From Coprobacillus sp. (lineage in GTDB: Bacteria > Bacillota_I > Bacilli_A > RFN20 > CAG-826): a stretch of DNA of 13,702 nucleotides. The notes under the pieces were generated by a model. That model did not search any database. It saw only the letters and a list, made by a program, of their open reading frames with translations, and was not told where the DNA came from. The position numbers were made by a program, and so were the translations under genes. Positions 1 through 8,411 of this stretch are shown here, piece after piece; the first letter of the stretch is position 1, and the number at the start of each line of letters is the position of its first letter. The stretch is from assembly GCA_021203745.1 (NCBI GenBank), contig JAJQAP010000044.1:1-13702 (forward strand), read 5' to 3'.

Positions 1-3000
1 TTCTTCTCAACAGAGAAGTCAGAGATTATAGCTTCTTCCTCTTCATCGGAGAGTAGACCACGTCCGGCAGGGATTAGACGTCCAGTAATGACGTTTTCCT
101 TTAAGCCATGGAGATGATCAACTTTACCTTTAATCGAAGCATCGGTTAAGACTCTTGTTGTCTCCTGGAATGAAGCAGCGGAGAGGAAGGAATCCACTTC
201 AAGAGCGGCTTTAGTAATACCAAGAATGAGAGGCTGGAAAAGGGCAGGACGTTTACCCAAAAGTAAGACTTTTTCGTTTTCCTCGGTGATTCTTTGACGA
301 CTCACTCTCGTCCCTGATAGTAAGTTTGTATCACCACTATCGATAACAAAGACCTTATTGAGCATCTGTCTAATGATAACCTCAATGTGCTTATCACTAA
401 TCGCAATAGATTGGGCGGAATAGACTTTCTGCACTTCTTTGACGATGTAGTTTTCCACAGCGGTTTCATTAGAGACTTCAAGGAGTTTCTTAGGATTAAT
501 TGCACCTTCGGTAATCTTGCCACCATTATGGACATGATCACCTTTCTTCACACGGAGCTTATTACCATATGTTGTGGTGTAGGTCTTCTCTTCAAGGTCG
601 TTTTTAATGGTAACGACATAGTGGCCTTCTTTTTCAACGATGTTAGTGACAGTACCACTGATCTCAGAGATATCCGCTTCACCTTTTGGTTTTCTCGCTT
701 CAAAGAGTTCCTGGACTCTTGGAAGACCTTGAGTAATATCAGAGCCACCCGCGACACCACCAAGTCTGTGGTTCCAAAGGGTTAGCTGAGTACCTGGTTC
801 ACCGATAGATTGAGCAGCCATCACGCCAACAGCATCACCGACATTGATTTCTCTTCCGGTTGCTAGGCATCGACCATAGCAGTGTACACAGACACCATCC
901 TTAGTTTCACAACCAAAGAGTGATCTAATAGTAACTTTCTTAATACCAGCGTCGACAATCGCGCGAGCTTGTGCTTCTTCAATCATCGTATTACCAGGAA
1001 CAATGACTTCTCCTGTCTCAGGATTAACAACATCGTTTAAGGCATATCGACCAACAAGTCGGTTATAGAGAGGCACAATAACGACGTCTCTTGCGGTATC
1101 CACAATATCGGATACTTCAAAACCTCTATGGGTTCCACAATCGACTTCTCTGACAACGACGTCTTGAGCAACATCCACTAGACGTCTTGTAAGGTAGCCT
1201 GAGTCAGCGGTCTTTAACGCAGTATCAGAACCAGATTTTCTCGCACCGTGTGTGGCAATAAAGAACTCTGAGACTGATAGTCCTTCACAGAAACAAGACT
1301 TAACAGGGATTTCAATCGTTTCACCTGATGTATTACCCATGAGTCCTCTCATACCAGCGAGCTGGACAATATTTGAGATATTACCTCTCGCTCCAGAATC
1401 GGACATCATGTAGATAGGATTATGTTTATCCTGTTCAAATTGATGAGTTAAATCATCCTTAATCTCATCGGTGACTTTTGACCAAGCAGAGACGATTTGA
1501 TTATGACGTTCAGAAGAGGTAAGGAAGCCTTCCTTATACCACTGTTCAATCTCTTCGACTTGTTTATCACCTTTTGCGACGATATCATTTTTACCTTCAA
1601 GCATCTTGATATCAGAGAGAGCAACGGTAAATCCTGCGGTTGTGGCAAATTTGAATCCTTGGTCTTTCATCTTATCGAGGACCGCGGCGGTCTTTGGTAT
1701 TCCTTGACGATCATAACGCTGGAAGATTTCATCGATAATCTTGGATAACTCTTTCTTTCTAAATGGTTGATGTAATGGGGTTTCGGCAATGACTGACTTA
1801 ATATCTGTTCCTTTTGGATAGAAGTTATCACCGGTATCACCATAGAAATCTTTTGAAGATACCTTATTAAGGTATGGGAAGTCAGTGGGGAAGATCTGGT
1901 TAAAGATAACCTTTCCTACTGTTGTAATGAGATATGAATTATTTTGCTCTTCAGTAAAGATAGATTTCATTAATCCTTTGCCGAGGATAGCAATTCTAGT
2001 TTGAAGATGAATCTGCTTTGTATCATAGGCAAGAAGCACATCATCGACGTTCTTAAAGACTTTACCTTCACTTTCCGCGTATAGCTCAAAGAGTTCCGCT
2101 TGATCTTCTTCTCCTCTTTCTTTGTAGAGTCTTGCTCTTTCGAGAAGTTCATCTTTAGAGATTTCTCCAGTTAGGTAATAGTTTCCTAGTACCATATCCT
2201 GAGATGGAGTGACGATTGGTTCCCCGTCTTTTGGACCGAGAATATTATTTGAGGCAAGCATTAAGTCAAGGGCTTCTTCTTGGGCCGCTTTACTTAAAGG
2301 CACGTGGACCGCCATCTGGTCACCATCAAAGTCAGCGTTAAATCCAGTACACACAAGTGGGTGGAGTCTTATTGCTCTACCATCGACGAGTTTAGGCTGG
2401 AAAGCTTGAATTCCTAGTCTATGGAGAGTTGGGGCTCTATTTAATAAGACTGGATGTTTAGAGATAATCTCTTCAAGGATATCGAAGACGACATCATCGT
2501 ATCGATCGATAATCTTATCCGCTTGCTTATGTGCCGTAGCGTATCCTCTCTTTAAGAGTTCTGAGGCGATAAATGGTCTTAAGAGTTGAACCGCCATCTC
2601 TCGAGGGAGTCCACACTCATACATCTTTAAATCTGGACCAACCGCAATAACGGATCGACCTGAATAATCGACTCTCTTACCGAGGAGGTTTTGTCTAAAG
2701 CGACCTTGTTTACCCTTTAGGGCGCTAGAAAGACTCTTTAATGGTCTTCCACCAGGTCCAGTAATTGGTTTATTTCTTCTTCCGTTATCAATTAAGCCAT
2801 CGACAGCTTCTTGTAGCATTCTCTTTTCATTCATGAGAATGACTTGAGGAGCTTTCATCTCGATGAGTTTCTTTAAACGGATATTTCTTGAAATAACATG
2901 ACGATAGAGATCGTTTAAATCTGAGGTAGCAAAACGACCACCATCGAGTTGAAGCATTGGTCTTAGGTCTGGTGGTATCACTGGGATAACATCGAGAACC

Positions 3001-3827
3001 ATCCATTCTGGCTTATTGTTTGACTTCATGAATGACTCAATTACTTCAAGACGTTTTGTATATTTCTGTCTATTTTGCGCAGTGGCGTCTTTACATTTAG
3101 CGTTTAAATCATCAAACTCTTTTTGAAGATCAACTTCACTTAAGAGTTGTTTGATAGCCTCCGCTCCTTCACTAAAGGAAGCGTCTGCGTGCTTCGTTAA
3201 ATAGTTCGCACAGCTTTGGAAATCAAAGACTTCACCAGGGTTAGAGAGTTTCTCAATAAGTGCCTCTCCTTCAACATACTCATCGGTATCAAAAACAACA
3301 CCAAAGGTTGCTTCATCTTTAAGGATTTCGTTTATCGCTCCAATAAAGAGTTCACGTCCATTCTTTTCGTTGATGATGTCTTTATATTTAATCACCGTGC
3401 CTTTTCCAGGATTTAGACAGATATGCGCGGCAAAATAAACAACTTCTTCTAGACTCTTTGGGGATATTTCTAGGATTAGTCCAATACGAGAAGGCACTCC
3501 CTTTAAATACCAAATATGGGTACAAGGAGAGGCGAGTTCAATATGACCCATTCTCTCTCGTCTTACCTCTCTAGAGGTAATTTCCACACCACAAACTTCA
3601 CATACTTTGCCGGCGTATCTTATTTTCTTATACTTACCACAGTGACATTCGTAGTCTTTATTAGGACCAAAGATCCTTTCACAGTAGAGGCCATCTTCCT
3701 CAGGCTTTTGTGTTCGATAGTTGATTGTTTCAGGTTTTGTGACTTCTCCGTGGCTCCAACTTCTGATTGTATCAGGAGAGGCGAGTCCAACAGAGATTGC
3801 ACTGATCTTTTTCGTATTGTATGCCAT
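1..3827 (-). CDS. rpoC: DNA-directed RNA polymerase subunit beta' (3' end outside window)
   Basis: Largest catalytic subunit of RNA polymerase. The ATG at 3827 follows TAAGGAGG, and 1275 codons are open to the window edge; the last readable residues (after a LKENVITGRLIPAGRG segment) are close to where the family normally ends, so only a short tail is missing. Visible landmarks: N-terminal zinc site C61/C63/C76/C79; GKRVDYSGRSV segment; catalytic Mg motif NADFDGDQM with Asp499/501/503; second zinc site C897/C973/C980/C983; bridge helix about 855-890; trigger-loop start AAQSIGEPGTQLT ending at T1016. All of these are intact, but the trigger loop continues LWNHRLGG instead of the usual MRTFHTGG, and the bridge helix reads RKSGSDT instead of RKGLADT. 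The F-loop region also differs (GNISNIV). The gene lies 14 bases after rpoB and is presumably cotranscribed. Identity is certain; the functional effect of the active-site changes is unknown. Confidence 0.98.
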   Translation of the reverse strand, partial: MAYNTKKISAISVGLASPDTIRSWSHGEVTKPETINYRTQKPEEDGLYCERIFGPNKDYECHCGKYKKIRYAGKVCEVCGVEITSREVRRERMGHIELASPCTHIWYLKGVPSRIGLILEISPKSLEEVVYFAAHICLNPGKGTVIKYKDIINEKNGRELFIGAINEILKDEATFGVVFDTDEYVEGEALIEKLSNPGEVFDFQSCANYLTKHADASFSEGAEAIKQLLSEVDLQKEFDDLNAKCKDATAQNRQKYTKRLEVIESFMKSNNKPEWMVLDVIPVIPPDLRPMLQLDGGRFATSDLNDLYRHVISRNIRLKKLIEMKAPQVILMNEKRMLQEAVDGLIDNGRRNKPITGPGGRPLKSLSSALKGKQGRFRQNLLGKRVDYSGRSVIAVGPDLKMYECGLPREMAVQLLRPFIASELLKRGYATAHKQADKIIDRYDDVVFDILEEIISKHPVLLNRAPTLHRLGIQAFQPKLVDGRAIRLHPLVCTGFNADFDGDQMAVHVPLSKAAQEEALDLMLASNNILGPKDGEPIVTPSQDMVLGNYYLTGEISKDELLERARLYKERGEEDQAELFELYAESEGKVFKNVDDVLLAYDTKQIHLQTRIAILGKGLMKSIFTEEQNNSYLITTVGKVIFNQIFPTDFPYLNKVSSKDFYGDTGDNFYPKGTDIKSVIAETPLHQPFRKKELSKIIDEIFQRYDRQGIPKTAAVLDKMKDQGFKFATTAGFTVALSDIKMLEGKNDIVAKGDKQVEEIEQWYKEGFLTSSERHNQIVSAWSKVTDEIKDDLTHQFEQDKHNPIYMMSDSGARGNISNIVQLAGMRGLMGNTSGETIEIPVKSCFCEGLSVSEFFIATHGARKSGSDTALKTADSGYLTRRLVDVAQDVVVREVDCGTHRGFEVSDIVDTARDVVIVPLYNRLVGRYALNDVVNPETGEVIVPGNTMIEEAQARAIVDAGIKKVTIRSLFGCETKDGVCVHCYGRCLATGREINVGDAVGVMAAQSIGEPGTQLTLWNHRLGGVAGGSDITQGLPRVQELFEARKPKGEADISEISGTVTNIVEKEGHYVVTIKNDLEEKTYTTTYGNKLRVKKGDHVHNGGKITEGAINPKKLLEVSNETAVENYIVKEVQKVYSAQSIAISDKHIEVIIRQMLNKVFVIDSGDTNLLSGTRVSRQRITEENEKVLLLGKRPALFQPLILGITKAALEVDSFLSAASFQETTRVLTDASIKGKVDHLHGLKENVITGRLIPAGRGLLSDEEEEAIISDFSVEK

Positions 3828-3841
3828 CGTAAGTTACCTCC

Positions 3842-6800
3842 TTATTCCTCAAATTCACCACTGGCGAGAGCTGCTTCCGCACTCATCTGTTCTTCTTCAC
3901 CAGTGATCTGTCTAATGGAAGCGTTTACTTTACGCTCCTCTTTATCCTCTTCTCGAGCGAGTTCATCCATATCAATCTCTTCTCCATTCTGGTCGAGGAG
4001 TTTGACATCGAGAGCGAGACCTTGAAGCTCTTTCACTAACACTCTAAAGGCTTCAGGGATACCAGGTTTAGGTATTTCATTACCTTTAATGATCGCTTCA
4101 TAGGTCTTTCTTCGACCCACTCTATCATCGGATTTAATGGTGATAATTTCTTGTAATACATGAGCGGCTCCATATGCTTCAAGAGCCCAGACTTCCATTT
4201 CACCAAATCTCTGACCACCATTTTGGGCTTTACCACCTAGAGGTTGTTGAGTAACAAGTGAATATGGACCGGTGGCTCTGGCATGGAGTTTATCATCGAC
4301 CATGTGGACAAGTTTAATCATATACATGACACCGACATTGATTCTTTCATCAAATCTTTCTCCGGTTCGACCATCGTATAAAACAGTCTTACCATCTTCA
4401 TCAATGCCCGCTTTTTTCATGAGTTCAAAGATTTCATCGTTAGTAATTCCATCAAAGACTGGAGTGGCTATTTTATACCCTAACTCTTTTAGAGCTAGTC
4501 CAACGTGCGATTCAAGAATCTGACCGATATTCATACGAGATGGGACACCTAATGGGTTAAGCATGATATCTATTGGGGTGCCATCTGGTAAAAATGGCAT
4601 ATCGGATTCTGGTAAAATCTTAGAGATAACACCCTTATTACCATGACGTCCAGACATCTTATCACCTTCGGAGATCTTTCGTTTTTGAGCGATATACACT
4701 CTAACGACTTCATTCACTCCTGGAGCGAGTTCAACATCTCTGTTTTTACCTTCTCTTCTCACCACTTTGACATCAATCACAATTCCCGCCCCACCATGTG
4801 GGACTCTAAGAGAGGCATCTTTACCCTCATTAGTCTTTTCTCCAAATATGGCCATTAAGAGTTTTTCTTCAGGGGTAGGTTCACTAATACCTTTAGGTGT
4901 GACTTTACCGACGAGAATATCACCCTCTTTAACTTCTGAGCCAATGGTGATAATACCATTTTCATCGAGGTGAGCTTTAGCTTCCGCGCTGACATTAGGA
5001 ACATCCGCGGTAATCTCTTCATCACCTAGTTTAGGGATAGTACGGCATTCGAGTTCATATTTTTCAATATGGATGGATGTATATGTGTCATCTTTTACGA
5101 GTCTTTCACTCATGATGACCGCGTCTTCGTAGTTATAACCATTCCAAGGCATGAAGGCAATAACGACGTTTTGACCGAGGGCTAGATCACCATGATCCAT
5201 CGCTGGACCATCAGCGATAATATCGCCCCTCTTAATCTTTTGACCAACATGAACAATTGATCTTTGATTTATACATGTTCCGTTATTGGAACGTTCAAAT
5301 TTTTGTAATACGTATGCAGGTTCTGCGATAATCTCGCCTTTTTTAACCTTTGTGTCTACACCCACAATTGGATGACGGTTAACAGATGTTTCATCTTTGA
5401 GTAGATATAAAACGTCATCCGCTCCTTTTTTCGAAGGATGGATATAGATAGCATCTTTATCTACTTTTGTGACTGTTCCATCAACTTCAGAGATTAAGAC
5501 ATAATCGGTATATCTTTCGTTATCTGGGTAAGGTCTTACTCTGATAGTTTTACTATCAGTGTAAGTTACCTCTCCGTCAAAGGAAGCCACTACCGCAAGC
5601 CCTGAGTCTCTTGCAATTTGATACTCCATACCTGTACCGACGATAGGAGCGCTTGGCTTTAAAAGAGGCAAAGCTTGACGCTGCATATTAGCGCCCATCA
5701 AGGCTCTTGAGTTATCATCGTTTTCAAGGAATGGAATACAAGCGGTAGCAACAGAGACAATCTGCTTAGGAGAAACGTCAACATAATCGACTTTCTCTTT
5801 ATCAACGAGTACATCCTCTCCGTTATAACGGGCAATCACTCTATCATCGAGGATAGTGCCATCCTCCGCCATATGGATGTTAGCGCCAGCGATGTATTTA
5901 TCCTTTTCATCGTCTGCGGATAGATAGTGAGAGTGCTCAGCATCCGAGAGCACTTTACAATGCTCTTTATCTACTTCTCGATAAGGGGTTTCAATAAAGC
6001 CGTATTTATTTACTCTTGCGTAAGATGAGAGGTTATTAATTAAACCGACGTTTTGACCTTCTGGAGTTTCAATAGGACAAATTCTTCCGTAGTGAGACAC
6101 ATGGACATCTCGTACTTCACTACTCGCTCTATCTCGAGTTAGTCCTCCTGGACCTAAGGCGGATAGTCTTCGTTTATTTGTTAACTCCGCAAGTGGATTA
6201 GTTTGATCCATAAATTGAGATAGCTGACTAGAAGCAAAGAATTCTCTAATTGAGGCGGTTAAAGGTCTAGGGTTAATTAAAGCCTTAGGTTTAACGTTAG
6301 TCATATCGGTAACAGACATCGTCTTTTGAGCGGTCTTTACGGTTTTTGCTAAGCCCACTCTAAACTGATTCTGGATGAGCTCTCCAACACATCTAATTCT
6401 TCGGTTACCGAGGTGATCGATATCATCGGTATCACCAAAACCATCAATAACGTTTAATAGATAAGAGAAGATTGCAAATATATCAGAGATAGACATCACG
6501 TTGCAGGTGAGTTTTAAGTCTGTCCCCACAACTGTAGATATGTTGTTTTTATTCCAGGCAACTTTTTCGTTTGTGTACACTCTTACGATATTTACAAAGA
6601 CGAAGTCGATATCTTCATGGAGGTCTTTATTGACATGGACAAGGGCAACTTGTGGGGCAACATACTCAATGACTGGATTATTCTTTAAGGGATAAATCTT
6701 AATCTTACAGACGTTTTCTAGCTCTTTGTAGTAGTCATTCTCTTGTAAAGACTTAACATCTTCTGGAGTTAAGGTATGGTCTTTTTCAAAGAGAAGCACT

Positions 6801-7897
6801 CCATTATCATCGAAGACATTATCAGAGAGTTTTCGGTTATAAAGTCTAGAGTAATAGGCTACTTGTGTGAGGTTTTCAAAGAACTCTTTATCCCTTAAAT
6901 CCTCGACTTCTTCGCTTGTTAATGTATGTCCTTGTGGGTAAACAGTGTTACCCTCTAAATCTTTAAGATCTTCCGCTAGAACTCTACCCTTTAATCTATC
7001 GTAGATAGAAAGTTTCTTTTCATACTTAAATCTACCAGCTTTACCAAGGGAATATCTTTTTGGATCCATGAACTTCTGGTAAAGGAAGGAGGTATAACCC
7101 TCTTTTGTTACTGGTTCACCAGGTTTCATCTTCTTAAAGATATCGGTTAAGGCTTCATTAGATGTTTTAATCTTAGAGGAATCATCTTTAGAAAGCGTTT
7201 CATTTAAGTAAACGTTGTTATAACCAAATAGATCTAGGATTGCGGTGTCTTCTTTTGTGGATCCCGCTTTCTCATCGTTAGATAGTTCGACTCCAAGTAG
7301 TCCTTTTAATAAGACTGTTGCACTCATCTTTCTCTGTCTATCGATTCTTGTAAAGATGAGATGCTTATTAAAATCGGTTTCAAATTGTAACCAGGTTCCT
7401 CGTCCTGGAATTAAATCCGCGCCAAACATCTCTCTTCCGTAATGACTTTCTTTAGAAAGATAGGCACCAGGAGATCTTACTAGCTGACTAACAATAACAC
7501 GTTCGGCACCATTGATGATGAATGTTCCACTGCTAGTCATAAGAGGGAAATCACCCATATAGACTTCTGATTCTTGGATTTCACCTGTATCGTTGTGTTT
7601 GACGAGAAGTGTTACGTAAAGAGGCGCGGCATAAGTTAAGTCGTTAGCTTTACAATCTAGAATTGTGTGTTTAGGATCACCTAGTCTTAAAGAAGAGTAT
7701 TCGATAACGAGTTTCTCATCGTAGGAAACGATAGGGAAAGACTCTTTAAATACTTCATCAAGACCGGTATCAATTAATTCATTGTATGAACGAGTTTGGA
7801 TTTCCACGAGATTAGGTAGTGGTAAGTCCCCAGATATCGAAGAGTAATCCACTCGATCATTGTTTAATCTTTTTAATTTATCAATGTCTCTATTCAT
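3842..7897 (-). CDS. rpoB: DNA-directed RNA polymerase subunit beta
   Basis: Second-largest RNA polymerase subunit, 1351 residues against about 1190 in B. subtilis. The ATG at 7897 has an upstream AAAGGAG. Conserved blocks: rifampicin region SSQLSQFMDQTNPLAELTN (residues 556-574), fork loop 2 (584-594), second rifampicin cluster CPIETPEGQNVGLI (607-620), GYNYEDA (920-926), ISEGDKMSGRHGNKG (1075-1089), and the C-terminal GGQRFGEMEVWALEAYGAA clamp segment (1227-1245). Departures from the usual sequence: Asn574 where E. coli has His526, Ser592-Ser593 where Gly544-Phe545 is usual, and Asn622 for Ser574. The extra length is largely two duplications: a lobe repeat (302-350 and 352-400) and a duplicated barrel-like unit within 774-896. 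The protein ends in an acidic tail. rpoC follows 14 bases downstream. Frame is intact throughout. Confidence 0.99.
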   Translation of the reverse strand: MNRDIDKLKRLNNDRVDYSSISGDLPLPNLVEIQTRSYNELIDTGLDEVFKESFPIVSYDEKLVIEYSSLRLGDPKHTILDCKANDLTYAAPLYVTLLVKHNDTGEIQESEVYMGDFPLMTSSGTFIINGAERVIVSQLVRSPGAYLSKESHYGREMFGADLIPGRGTWLQFETDFNKHLIFTRIDRQRKMSATVLLKGLLGVELSNDEKAGSTKEDTAILDLFGYNNVYLNETLSKDDSSKIKTSNEALTDIFKKMKPGEPVTKEGYTSFLYQKFMDPKRYSLGKAGRFKYEKKLSIYDRLKGRVLAEDLKDLEGNTVYPQGHTLTSEEVEDLRDKEFFENLTQVAYYSRLYNRKLSDNVFDDNGVLLFEKDHTLTPEDVKSLQENDYYKELENVCKIKIYPLKNNPVIEYVAPQVALVHVNKDLHEDIDFVFVNIVRVYTNEKVAWNKNNISTVVGTDLKLTCNVMSISDIFAIFSYLLNVIDGFGDTDDIDHLGNRRIRCVGELIQNQFRVGLAKTVKTAQKTMSVTDMTNVKPKALINPRPLTASIREFFASSQLSQFMDQTNPLAELTNKRRLSALGPGGLTRDRASSEVRDVHVSHYGRICPIETPEGQNVGLINNLSSYARVNKYGFIETPYREVDKEHCKVLSDAEHSHYLSADDEKDKYIAGANIHMAEDGTILDDRVIARYNGEDVLVDKEKVDYVDVSPKQIVSVATACIPFLENDDNSRALMGANMQRQALPLLKPSAPIVGTGMEYQIARDSGLAVVASFDGEVTYTDSKTIRVRPYPDNERYTDYVLISEVDGTVTKVDKDAIYIHPSKKGADDVLYLLKDETSVNRHPIVGVDTKVKKGEIIAEPAYVLQKFERSNNGTCINQRSIVHVGQKIKRGDIIADGPAMDHGDLALGQNVVIAFMPWNGYNYEDAVIMSERLVKDDTYTSIHIEKYELECRTIPKLGDEEITADVPNVSAEAKAHLDENGIITIGSEVKEGDILVGKVTPKGISEPTPEEKLLMAIFGEKTNEGKDASLRVPHGGAGIVIDVKVVRREGKNRDVELAPGVNEVVRVYIAQKRKISEGDKMSGRHGNKGVISKILPESDMPFLPDGTPIDIMLNPLGVPSRMNIGQILESHVGLALKELGYKIATPVFDGITNDEIFELMKKAGIDEDGKTVLYDGRTGERFDERINVGVMYMIKLVHMVDDKLHARATGPYSLVTQQPLGGKAQNGGQRFGEMEVWALEAYGAAHVLQEIITIKSDDRVGRRKTYEAIIKGNEIPKPGIPEAFRVLVKELQGLALDVKLLDQNGEEIDMDELAREEDKEERKVNASIRQITGEEEQMSAEAALASGEFEE

Positions 7898-7926
7898 TTT
7901 ATACGGCTCCTTTATGTTGTCCGTTT

Positions 7927-8007
7927 TTACTTATATAAAATAAGTAAGAACCGTGTTAGTTTGTTAGATAGGTTACCCTATCGAAGTTGATTAATGCTAC
8001 GAGTAGC
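7927..8007 (-). promoter_or_regulatory. Three consecutive hairpins in the rplL-rpoB spacer
   Basis: The 118-base spacer between rplL and rpoB can fold into three separate stem-loops on the transcribed (minus) strand. In order of transcription these are GCTA-CTCG-TAGC (7996-8007), GATAGG-GTAA-CCTATC with a GNRA-type loop (7967-7982), and TTACTTAT-loop-ATAAGTAA with 8 pairs (7927-7947). None is followed by a U-run, so they are not typical intrinsic terminators. In other bacteria this spacer holds an attenuator or an RNase III processing site that sets the ratio of ribosomal protein to polymerase subunit; the same role here is inference. Confidence 0.5.
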
Positions 8008-8015
8008 TTAAAGTG

Positions 8016-8396
8016 TTATTTAATATCAACTTCCGCGCCAACGGCAACAAGGGCCTTCTTGTGTTCCTCTGCCTCAACTGGAGAGATATGCTCTTTGACA
8101 GGGGTAGGAGCAGCATCGACGAGTTTCTTAGCATCCATAAGTCCAAGACCAGTAATCGCTTGAACCGCTTTGATGACCTGAACCTTTTGGGCTCCACAAG
8201 ATGTAAGAATAAGACTGACTTCAGTTGGTCCTGCACTAGCAGCAGCTTCTTCTTCAGCAGGTGCAGCAGCGGCAGCAACAGGTGCGGCAGCGGTAACACC
8301 GAATTCTTCTTCGACCGCTTTAACGAGGTCATTTAGTTCAACAATTGTGTACTCCTTTAAGGCGGCCACAATTTCTTCTTTTGTTAATTTTGCCAT
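8016..8396 (-). CDS. rplL: 50S ribosomal protein L7/L12
   Basis: Stalk protein of the large ribosomal subunit, present in several copies, which recruits translational GTPases. At 126 residues it has the normal family length. Residues 1-32 form the dimerising, L10-binding N-terminal domain; an Ala/Glu-rich hinge covers about 35-55; the C-terminal factor-binding domain runs from about 58 and carries GAQKVQVIKAVQAITGLGLMDAKKLVD, the family signature (given here in pieces: GAQKVQVIKAV, ITGLGL, AKKLVD). The usual VDGAP reads VDAAP. AGGAGG precedes the ATG at 8396. It lies 15 bases after rplJ, its binding partner, and is followed by the hairpin-rich spacer before rpoB. Confidence 0.98.
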   Translation of the reverse strand: MAKLTKEEIVAALKEYTIVELNDLVKAVEEEFGVTAAAPVAAAAAPAEEEAAASAGPTEVSLILTSCGAQKVQVIKAVQAITGLGLMDAKKLVDAAPTPVKEHISPVEAEEHKKALVAVGAEVDIK

Positions 8397-8411
8397 GATT
8401 ATATCCTCCTA

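Noticed and set aside
762..779. Plain frameshift in rpoC at the trigger loop
   Set aside because: Reading frame and length are unchanged on both sides, so no single indel explains it; only compensating errors could, and this is left open in the finding.
387..785. Open frame of 132 codons on the plus strand opposite rpoC
   Set aside because: It lies fully within conserved rpoC coding sequence, has no ribosome binding site and resembles no family; an antisense shadow.
3516..4025. Open frame of 169 codons on the plus strand across the rpoB-rpoC junction
   Set aside because: It is antisense to the rpoC start, the rpoC ribosome binding site and the rpoB tail; composition is that of a reversed coding sequence.
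8013..8336. Open frames on both strands overlapping rplL
   Set aside because: Low-complexity shadows caused by the Ala-rich hinge codons of L7/L12.
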